From WGOA01 sp964429745 (GTDB taxonomy: Bacteria; Bacteroidota; Bacteroidia; Chitinophagales; BACL12): 30,387 nt of DNA. Below are positions 24,142 through 30,387 of the stretch, piece after piece. The notes under the pieces are model-generated. The model had not been told where the DNA came from. It made no database searches and saw only the letters and a program-made list of their open reading frames with translations. Location: positions 1 through 30,387 of the forward strand of contig CAYSDI010000039.1 in assembly GCA_964429745.1 (NCBI GenBank), written 5' to 3'. The position numbers and the translations under genes are program-made. Within the stretch, counting starts at the first letter, position 1. Each line of letters opens with the position of its first letter.

Positions 24142-25185
24142 ATGACCCCCAACCGCAGCCAGAACAGGCTGGTTTTCTACCTGATTTTTGCCTACATCCT
24201 GGCTTCGTTTAGCTGGTGGTCGCTGCTGTTTTTGCGGCAGAACCAGCGGGCCTTTCAGGAAGATGCCGATTCGCTTCGGGAGGCCTGGGTGGCCCAGGGG
24301 GGGGCAGAAGAGCTCCTCGCTCAGACCGAATCCTACCGTCAACTTCAAACGGAACTCAAGCGCAAAAACACCATGATTGCGGGCGAAGGGCTCGTATTTC
24401 TAACCCTCATCAGCATCGGATTCTGGCGCATTAACCGGTCTTTCAACCGAGAGATAGCCGTATCGCGGCAGCAGAATAACTTTCTGTTGAGCATTACCCA
24501 TGAGCTCAAGAGCCCGCTGGCCTCCATTAAACTGGCCATGGAAACCCTGAATCGAAGGGCGTTAAAGCCCGAACAAGTGCAGCGCATCGCCACTATGAGC
24601 TTGGAAGATGTTGACCGTCTGGAGCGCATGGTCGAAAATATTTTGCTTGCCTCCCGCATGGAGGACCCCAATCACCACTTCGAGCACCTCGATTTTGACC
24701 TGAGCGCCTGTACCCGGCAGGTCGTGGATAGCCTCCAGCGGCGCTACCCGGCACAATTGGTTCAATTGGAAACCGAGGCTGGACTGCGCCTGAACGGAGA
24801 CGAACTGGCCCTTTCGTCCGTCATTCTCAACCTTGTGGACAATGCCCTTAAGTATTCTCCGTCGGGCAGCCCGGTTCAGGTAGGCCTTAAACACAGTGGA
24901 GAGCGCCTCCTGTTGCGGGTTGCCGATCGCGGGCCGGGCATTCCAGATGCAGAAAAGACCCGCGTGTTTCAGCGCTTTTACCGCATTGGCAACGAAGAAA
25001 CCCGCTCGTCTAAAGGCACTGGCCTGGGGTTATTCATTGTGCAGGAAATAGTCCGGGCGCACAGCGGCCAAATTGTGCTCAAAGACCGGGAGGGGGGGGG
25101 AAGTGTGTTCGAAATCGCGCTGCCGCCTGCGGAAGACCAACCGGTTTCGGTTTCCACCCGAACCCCAGAATTGACGCGCACGTGA
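24142..25185 (+). CDS. Sensor histidine kinase, two membrane helices
   Basis: The ATG at 24142 gives 347 residues. Helix 1 is about 9-32, and a short extracytoplasmic loop with probable coiled coil follows (about 35-75). Helix 2 is about 78-96, then comes the transmitter. The H-box SITHELKSPLASIK carries His120. The ATPase has N-box NLVDNALKYSPSG, G1 ADRGPGIP, F-box RVFQRFYRIG and G2 GTGLGLFI. The open frame extends back to a GTG at 23992, but those 50 residues show no domain and precede the helix awkwardly. TATTTTG, a near -7 box, sits 6 bases before the ATG. A G8 run (24297-24304) and a G9 run (25092-25100) lie in glycine codons. The response regulator starts 46 nt downstream, so the two form a pair. 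Confidence 0.93.
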   Translation: MTPNRSQNRLVFYLIFAYILASFSWWSLLFLRQNQRAFQEDADSLREAWVAQGGAEELLAQTESYRQLQTELKRKNTMIAGEGLVFLTLISIGFWRINRSFNREIAVSRQQNNFLLSITHELKSPLASIKLAMETLNRRALKPEQVQRIATMSLEDVDRLERMVENILLASRMEDPNHHFEHLDFDLSACTRQVVDSLQRRYPAQLVQLETEAGLRLNGDELALSSVILNLVDNALKYSPSGSPVQVGLKHSGERLLLRVADRGPGIPDAEKTRVFQRFYRIGNEETRSSKGTGLGLFIVQEIVRAHSGQIVLKDREGGGSVFEIALPPAEDQPVSVSTRTPELTRT

Positions 25186-25231
25186 CGCATGATTGGAGAT
25201 TAAAGCCTAACCTTAGGGCAAATCAGTTGCC

Positions 25232-25963
25232 ATGAACGCCATAGCCCTTCACCCGAAAAATAAGCCCGTCATGATTCAACGCATCTTGCTCGTGGAGGAC
25301 GAGGCCAACATCCGCGAGAACCTCCGGCTCAATCTGGAAATGGAAGGCTACGAAGTGGTGAGCGCCGAACAAGGCACCCAAGCGGTGCGCATTTTTCGCG
25401 AGCAGCGCTTCAACTGTGTCGTGCTGGACATCATGCTACCCGAAATGGACGGTCTGGCCGTATGCGAACAGATTCGCATGGAAGACCGCGACGTCCCTGT
25501 CTTGTTTCTCACGGCAAAAGACTCGCCGCGCGACGTAGTGGCCGGCCTCAAAACCGGGGGCGACGACTACCTGACCAAACCCTTCAACCTGGAGGAATTG
25601 CTCCTGCGTGTTGGCAACCTCGTCAAGCGCAGCGTGCGCAGCCAGACCGGCGACCTGAGCCTGGACGAATTCCGCTTCGGGCCCAACACCGTTAATTTCA
25701 GCACCTACGAGGCGCGCGGGCTCGAAGGGCTCATTCGCCTGACGCAAAAGGAAGTTAAACTGCTCAAACTGCTCGTTGACCGCCGCAATGAAGTGGTCAG
25801 CCGCCAACACATCTTGCAAACGGTCTGGGGATACGACGTTTTTCCTTCCACCCGAACCATAGATAATTTTATCTTGGCATTTCGTAAATATTTTGAAACC
25901 GACCCCAAAAACCCGGTCTACTTCCACTCCATCCGCGGGGTAGGGTATAAATTTACGTCCTGA
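25232..25963 (+). CDS. OmpR-type DNA-binding response regulator
   Basis: Two-domain regulator, 243 residues from the ATG at 25232. The receiver has the acidic pair in LLVEDEAN, phosphoacceptor Asp66 (VVLDIMLPEMDG), Thr94 (LFLTAK) and Lys116 (YLTKPF). The C-terminal winged helix shows LTQKEVKLLKLLVDRRNEVV, the recognition region STRTIDNFILAFRKYFE and the GVGYKF ending of OmpR-type proteins. A second ATG at 25271 begins MIQRILLVEDE, closer to typical family length, and may be the true start. It follows the kinase at 24142 after 46 nt and is presumably its partner. Targets are not evident. Confidence 0.95.
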   Translation: MNAIALHPKNKPVMIQRILLVEDEANIRENLRLNLEMEGYEVVSAEQGTQAVRIFREQRFNCVVLDIMLPEMDGLAVCEQIRMEDRDVPVLFLTAKDSPRDVVAGLKTGGDDYLTKPFNLEELLLRVGNLVKRSVRSQTGDLSLDEFRFGPNTVNFSTYEARGLEGLIRLTQKEVKLLKLLVDRRNEVVSRQHILQTVWGYDVFPSTRTIDNFILAFRKYFETDPKNPVYFHSIRGVGYKFTS

Positions 25964-26013
25964 ACCGGGCAGGCCATGAACTGGAACCGCCGCTCCGCTG
26001 TTCTGACCTTGTC

Positions 26014-27036
26014 ATGGCCAAAACTGGTATTCTGCTTGTCAACCTGGGCACGCCCAATTCGCCGTCCACGCCGGATGTGCGCCGTTACTTGACCCAGTTT
26101 CTGACCGACGGGCGGGTCATTGACATTCCCTGGCTGCCCCGGCAATTGCTGGTGCGAGGCATCATCGGTCCTTTCCGCTCCCCCAAATCAGCCGCTACCT
26201 ACCGCCAAATCTGGCTGCCGGATGGTTCTCCGCTCATGGTGTACGGGCTCCGTCTGTTAGCGAAGGTCCGCGCGCGGCTGGAGCCGGAAATTTCGGTGGA
26301 ATTGGCCATGCGCTACCAACAACCCTCCATCGAAGCCGGACTCAAGCGGCTCCGGGACGCCGGCGTGGAGCGTTACGTCATCTTTCCCCTGTTTCCGCAA
26401 TACGCCTCAGCAACCACAGGCTCTGTGCACCAGGAGGTTATGCGCATTCTGAGTGGCTGGCAGGGCATCCCGGAAGTGCTGCTCGTTGGCGATTATGCAG
26501 ACCATCCCGGTTTCATCCAGCCCTTTGTATCCGCCGCCCGGGAGCACAACCTGGCCGACTGCGATCACGTGCTGTTTTCTTTCCACGGCCTGCCAAAACG
26601 CCAGATCCGCAAAGGGGATGACCACGGCGTTTGCCAGTTTGGGACTTGCTGCGACCATTTAGGCCCCAAGAACAGGCTTTGCTACCGCGCCCAATGCCTC
26701 GCCACGACCCGGGCACTGGTTCGGGAATTAGGCTTGAAAGAAGGCAGCTACACCACCTGTTTTCAAAGCCGGCTGGGCCGCGACCCCTGGATAGAGCCCT
26801 ACACCTCCGATGTGCTCGAGAAACTGGCGCATCAGGGTGTCAAGCGATTGCTGGTGCTCTGCCCGGCTTTTGTAGCCGACTGCATTGAGACCATTGACGA
26901 AATAGCGGTGGAATACGCCGAAGAGTTCCGCGAGGCCGGGGGGGAAACCCTGACCCTGGTCGAAAGCCTCAACGATCGGGATACCTGGGTTGACGGCCTT
27001 TGCCAGATCCTTCAGGACAAAGCCGGGTTGGTTTGA
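26014..27036 (+). CDS. hemH: Ferrochelatase with Cys-rich insertion
   Basis: HemH inserts Fe2+ into protoporphyrin IX (or coproporphyrin III in the coproporphyrin-dependent route). The 340-residue length is standard. Family signatures: LLVNLGTPNSP at the N-terminus, MRYQQPSI near 99-106, FPLFPQYASATTGSV, FSFHGLPKR with metal-site His191, and CPAFVADCIETIDEI with catalytic Glu292. Between the GDD motif and TTRAL there is an insertion containing Cys207, Cys212, Cys213, Cys223 and Cys228. This could form a metal or Fe-S site, as some bacterial ferrochelatases bind a [2Fe-2S] cluster, though the usual ligand positions differ. It lies 50 nt after the response regulator. Heme supply fits hemL in the same window. 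Confidence 0.96.
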   Translation: MAKTGILLVNLGTPNSPSTPDVRRYLTQFLTDGRVIDIPWLPRQLLVRGIIGPFRSPKSAATYRQIWLPDGSPLMVYGLRLLAKVRARLEPEISVELAMRYQQPSIEAGLKRLRDAGVERYVIFPLFPQYASATTGSVHQEVMRILSGWQGIPEVLLVGDYADHPGFIQPFVSAAREHNLADCDHVLFSFHGLPKRQIRKGDDHGVCQFGTCCDHLGPKNRLCYRAQCLATTRALVRELGLKEGSYTTCFQSRLGRDPWIEPYTSDVLEKLAHQGVKRLLVLCPAFVADCIETIDEIAVEYAEEFREAGGETLTLVESLNDRDTWVDGLCQILQDKAGLV

Positions 27037-27143
27037 CCTTGGCTTCAGCCTTCCTTATCTTCGGTGCGCTTATTGCGACAAGCTGCTCCAAGAAATCCCA
27101 TATGCGGTTTCTTTGAGCATGCTAAATCCGAAAATTCCACCAG

Positions 27144-28688
27144 GTGCAAAAACACGTAGATACCCTTCGCGGTAAAGTCGCCGAAGCCCATTTAGGCGGG
27201 GGCGAGAAGCGCATCGCTGCGCAACACGCCAAAGGCAAGCTCACCGCCCGCGAACGCCTCCATTTTTTGCTGGACGAAGGCTCTTTTGAAGAAATAGGCA
27301 CCCTGGTCCGTCACCGGAGCTACGATTTTGGCATGTTTGATGACCGACCTTATGGCGATGGGGTCATCACCGGGTTTGGCACCGTTGATGGCCGTCTGGT
27401 TTATGTCTACAGCCAGGATTTCACCGTGTTTGGCGGTTCGTTGTCCGAAACCCATGCAGCCAAAATAGTTCGAATTATGGATTTGGCTATGCGCAGCGGC
27501 GCGCCGATCATCGGACTGAACGACTCGGGCGGGGCGCGCATCCAGGAAGGCGTCAAAAGCCTGGCGGGTTACGCGGACATTTTCTACCGAAACACACTCG
27601 CCTCAGGCGTGATACCGCAGCTTTCGGCCATCATGGGCCCTTGCGCGGGAGGCGCCGTCTATTCCCCCGCCATAACAGATTATATCCTAATGGTGGAGCA
27701 TACGTCGTATATGTTTGTTACAGGGCCGAATGTGGTCAAAACAGTGACCCACGAAGAAGTGAGTTCTGAAGACCTGGGCGGAGCAACGACCCACGCCACC
27801 AAGTCCGGCGTTTCCCATTTTAGCTGCGAAAACGAGATCGTTTGCCTGCAAAATCTGCGCCGCTTGGTGAGCTACATGCCGCAAAATTGCGAGGAGACGG
27901 CACCTAATTTCCCCTATACATCTCCTGCTTCGGAAGAAAGACCCGCGTTGGACAGCATCCTTCCGGATAACCCCAATCAGCCGTATGACATCCGCGATGT
28001 CATTGCCGGCATCGTGGATGAGGAGAGCTTCATGGAGGTGCACAAGGATTTTGCGGAGAATATTGTGGTGGGTTTCTCCCGCCTCGCAGGGCGCAGCGTG
28101 GGCATCGTGGCTAACCAGCCCGCGTACCTTGCCGGCGTGCTTGACATTGATGCTTCTACCAAGGGTGCGCGTTTTGTGCGTTTCTGCGATTCGTTCAACA
28201 TCCCGCTGTTGGTGTTGGAAGACGTGCCCGGATTTTTGCCTGGCACCGACCAGGAATGGAACGCTATTATCACCAACGGCGCCAAATTGCTGTACGCTTT
28301 TAGCGAAGCTACAGTGCCGCGAATCACGGTTATCACCCGCAAAGCTTATGGCGGCGCGTATTGTGTCATGAACTCCAAACACATCGGTGCCGACCTGAAC
28401 CTAGCCTGGCCCTGCGCAGAAATTGCGGTCATGGGCCCAAAGGGTGCTGCTGAGATCATCTTCCGCAAAGAAATTTCAGAAGCCGCTGATCCGGTGGCAA
28501 AGCTGGACGAAAAGGTAGCCGAGTATACGGAAACCTTCGCCCATCCTTACCGAGCCGCATCGCTTGGCTTTATCGACAATGTGATTGAGCCGCGCCACAC
28601 CCGTGCGCGCGTAATTAATGCCTTTCGCATGCTCGAAAACAAAGCCGCCACCCTTCCTCGCAAAAAACACGGGAACATTCCCCTGTAA
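27144..28688 (+). CDS. pccB: Acyl-CoA carboxylase carboxyltransferase (propionyl-CoA carboxylase beta type)
   Basis: The 514-residue carboxyltransferase of biotin-dependent acyl-CoA carboxylases transfers CO2 from biotin to an acyl-CoA such as propionyl-CoA. The N-terminus GGGEKRIAAQHAKGKLTARERL is typical. Two crotonase-like halves follow: the first has the oxyanion and CoA segments GGARIQEG (near 127) and MGPCAGGAVYSPA (near 166). The second has DVPGFLPG and KAYGGAYCVMNSK, then AEIAVMGPKGAAEI. It starts with GTG at 27144; no ATG lies in frame nearby. The biotin carboxylase and biotin carrier partners are not in the window. The substrate (propionyl-CoA) is the most common for this subfamily but is inferred. 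Confidence 0.9.
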   Translation: MQKHVDTLRGKVAEAHLGGGEKRIAAQHAKGKLTARERLHFLLDEGSFEEIGTLVRHRSYDFGMFDDRPYGDGVITGFGTVDGRLVYVYSQDFTVFGGSLSETHAAKIVRIMDLAMRSGAPIIGLNDSGGARIQEGVKSLAGYADIFYRNTLASGVIPQLSAIMGPCAGGAVYSPAITDYILMVEHTSYMFVTGPNVVKTVTHEEVSSEDLGGATTHATKSGVSHFSCENEIVCLQNLRRLVSYMPQNCEETAPNFPYTSPASEERPALDSILPDNPNQPYDIRDVIAGIVDEESFMEVHKDFAENIVVGFSRLAGRSVGIVANQPAYLAGVLDIDASTKGARFVRFCDSFNIPLLVLEDVPGFLPGTDQEWNAIITNGAKLLYAFSEATVPRITVITRKAYGGAYCVMNSKHIGADLNLAWPCAEIAVMGPKGAAEIIFRKEISEAADPVAKLDEKVAEYTETFAHPYRAASLGFIDNVIEPRHTRARVINAFRMLENKAATLPRKKHGNIPL

Positions 28689-28718
28689 TTCTTCATCCCA
28701 TCCAATTGCCTGATTCTG

Positions 28719-29422
28719 ATGGCTAAAGCCAAATCGTTGATCGGTCCGGACGAGTTTGCCTTCCTGACCCGTTACCTCAATAATCCATCGCCCGTTGGTC
28801 ACGAGTCAGGGGGCCAAAAAATTTGGCTGGATTATATAAAGCCTTATTGTGATCGTCATCTGGTCGATGCTTACGGTTCCGTGGCGGCAATCATCAATCC
28901 TGAGGCACCGTTCAAGGTGATTATTGAAGCCCACGCTGATGAGATTGGCTGGGGCGTTCACTACATTACCAAAGAAGGGTTTATCTATCCGATGCGNNNN
29001 NNNNNNNNNNNNNNNNNNNNNNNNNNNNNNNNNNNNNNNNNNNNNNNNNNNNNNNNNNNNNNNNNNNNNNNNNNNNNNNNNNNNNNNNNNNNNNNNTAGA
29101 AGGAGAAGTCAAATGCGGAGGTGGTCCTTCGCTCACCGTTGGACCGGCGGTGCACCGCAAATTGTTTCAACTCATTGAAGACACGGCGGCAGCAAAAGGC
29201 ATCGGCATTCAACGCGAGGTTGCGGGGCGCGGCACTGGTACAGACACCGACAGCTTTGCCTACGCCAATGGTGGCGTGCCCTCGGCGCTCATCTCCTTGC
29301 CGCTCCGCTACATGCATACCACCGTTGAAATGGCCCACCGCGACGACGTGGAAGGGGTCATTAAACTCATCTACGAAACGCTTTTGGCGCTTAAACCGGA
29401 CTTTAAATTTCACTACCTGTAA
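28719..29422 (+). CDS. M42 family aminopeptidase, split by an assembly gap
   Basis: The protein is a dinuclear-metal peptidase of the M42 (FrvX) type. The 5' part (28719-28996) encodes about 92 residues, including NNPSPVGHESG and the first metal ligand motif EAHADEIG (His72, Asp74). After 100 N the 3' part resumes in another frame (coding from 29099). It shows GEVKCGGGPSLTVGP, GTGTDTDSFAYANGG and the final metal His region LRYMHTTVEMAHRDDV, ending at the TAA at 29420-29422. M42 proteins are about 350 residues; the two parts sum to about 200. The middle part with the other metal ligands and the catalytic Glu is therefore missing. The N count is not to scale. Confidence 0.88.
28997..29096. other. 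Assembly gap of exactly 100 N inside the M42 peptidase gene
   Basis: A run of 100 N interrupts the gene. The flanking reading frames do not join across 100 nt, and about 150 residues of a normal M42 protein are missing. The gap is a conventional placeholder of unknown length. The true missing sequence is probably nearer 450-500 nt. Confidence 0.95.
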
Positions 29423-29445
29423 TCGGAGTTTCTAAGGACGGGGTA

Positions 29446-30372
29446 TTGAAGAGTACCCTGGACGTTCTGCTGTACAGCAACCTTTTCATCGCGCTGTGTG
29501 CGGTGGCCTTGACCTGGAGCAGTTATCGGTTGCTCGGGCTAAACGGGCCAAATAGTTCGCTGCTCTTAATGGTCGGTGGCGGCACATTGGCGCTCTACCT
29601 GGCCTTGCGTCTTGACGGGGCTAAGCGAGCTGGGAGCAATCCTTCTGTACCGAACCGGCTTCTTTGGGTGCAACGGCACAGCATGCTCGCATGGACCTTG
29701 TTGGTGGCAGGCCTGTTTTTCGGGGGAATGGGTTTCCTGGGCGTGGCAAGCCCTGTGCGGATCTTTTTGCTGCCTGCTGCCGCGTTGGGCCTGGCTTACG
29801 GTTGGCCCCTGCTGCCCTTGCCCCTGCACTGGCGTCTGCGCCGGCGAAACTTTCTGAAGATTGTACTGATCGGGCTGGTTTGGGCCTGGGTTTCAGTGAT
29901 CTTGCCTGCTGTTGCTGCCGTTTCGCAACTTGCCGCCTCTCAAAGCGCCGCCAACCAGACTTGGCTGCCCGACGGCAGCCCGGTTTCAGGCATCGTCTGG
30001 GGAGTTTTCACTCCGGCGGTCTGGCTGTTGTTCGCTTCCCGCTTTTTCCTGGTGCTAGGTGTTACCCTGCCCTTTGACATCCGCGACGTGGAGCAAGACC
30101 GCATCATCCGGCTCGAAACCGTAGCCACCGCTTTTGGCCCGCAGCGAACCCGGCTTCTGGCCTGGATTTGCTTGGCCTCCTCTTGTGCATTGATGCTTGG
30201 GCAGTTTACGCCATTGCTCTGGCTGGCCTTCGCTTTGCCATGCCTGTTGGCCGCCTGGGGCATATCCCGCGCTCGGTCCGATGGCCAAGAATACCTGTAC
30301 TTAGGACTCTTGGACGGTACGGTACTCCTGCAATGGGCGCTGGTAGAGGGGGTGGTCCGCCTCCAGGGATAA
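29446..30372 (+). CDS. UbiA-like integral membrane protein lacking the first Asp motif
   Basis: This 308-residue, highly hydrophobic protein has about eight membrane segments, starting at a TTG (29446) with a possible aagga Shine-Dalgarno 11-16 nt upstream. The motif DIRDVEQDR (Asp211, Asp214, Asp218) after FFLVLGVTLPF matches the second Asp-rich motif of UbiA prenyltransferases, and YGWPLLPLPLHWRLRR resembles a cytosolic loop of that family. The first motif, NDxxD near the N-terminus, is not seen. Bacteroidota carry such UbiA-like proteins of unknown role. It starts 24 nt after the M42 peptidase and runs almost to the window edge. An enzymatic role is unproven. Confidence 0.7.
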   Translation: MKSTLDVLLYSNLFIALCAVALTWSSYRLLGLNGPNSSLLLMVGGGTLALYLALRLDGAKRAGSNPSVPNRLLWVQRHSMLAWTLLVAGLFFGGMGFLGVASPVRIFLLPAAALGLAYGWPLLPLPLHWRLRRRNFLKIVLIGLVWAWVSVILPAVAAVSQLAASQSAANQTWLPDGSPVSGIVWGVFTPAVWLLFASRFFLVLGVTLPFDIRDVEQDRIIRLETVATAFGPQRTRLLAWICLASSCALMLGQFTPLLWLAFALPCLLAAWGISRARSDGQEYLYLGLLDGTVLLQWALVEGVVRLQG

Positions 30373-30387
30373 GCGGTGGGATCTGGG

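Noticed and set aside
6619..25100. G8-G9 and C8 runs in nqrF, P450, hemL and the 24.1-kb kinase as phase-variable switches
   Set aside because: They encode conserved or in-frame glycines, several in essential enzymes, and fit a simple preference for GGG codons. Only the C10 in the plug linker is kept as a low-weight finding.
27060..27143. Promoter for pccB at TTTCTTTG about 30 nt upstream
   Set aside because: The second base of the -7 consensus is wrong and no -33 element is present; too weak to list.

Overview
The window looks like a chromosomal segment of a Bacteroidota bacterium, possibly of the Saprospiria/Lewinella type. The phylum call rests on four things: a type IX secretion plug protein, a TonB receptor with an N-terminal carboxypeptidase-regulatory-like domain and C-terminal Phe, few Shine-Dalgarno sites, and several TAnnTTTG boxes (the Bacteroidota -7 promoter element) just upstream of genes. 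The class is only a guess, from the look of one degraded hypothetical gene. Most of the window is GC-moderate and housekeeping-like. About 20.4-23.3 kb is visibly AT-richer and decayed.

Left part (1-10 kb). A lipoprotein of the T9SS plug family (minus) is divergent from a complete Na+-translocating NADH:quinone oxidoreductase operon, nqrABCDEF. This is followed by apbE, whose product attaches FMN to NqrB and NqrC, and, on the opposite strand, by a small one-helix four-cysteine protein. I propose that protein as the local counterpart of NqrM, the Na+-NQR iron-site maturation factor. A textbook intrinsic terminator lies inside the 5' end of apbE as usually called. mazG follows, then three iterated TGAAC-N4-GTTCA palindromes at exact 21-bp spacing.

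Middle part (10-20 kb). A soluble cytochrome P450 and a large TonB-dependent receptor lie on the minus strand; the receptor has the clearest promoter and terminator of the window. Divergent from it is a 1267-residue histidine kinase with about a dozen membrane segments and a possibly leaderless mRNA, then hemL.

Decayed island (about 19.9-23.4 kb). A guanidine-modifying-enzyme-like gene (minus) is cut by one in-frame TAG. Next come an unrecognised remnant with a TAA and a possible frameshift, and a plus-strand helical-repeat-like gene cut by TAA, TAG and TAG without loss of frame. An intact 192-residue hypothetical protein with its own terminator closes the island.

Right part (24-30.4 kb). 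An HK/OmpR-type response regulator pair, hemH with a Cys-rich insertion, an acyl-CoA carboxylase carboxyltransferase (pccB-like), an M42 peptidase broken by a 100-N assembly gap, and a UbiA-like membrane protein lacking the first Asp motif. I found no tRNA, rRNA, CRISPR array, IS element or phage module.
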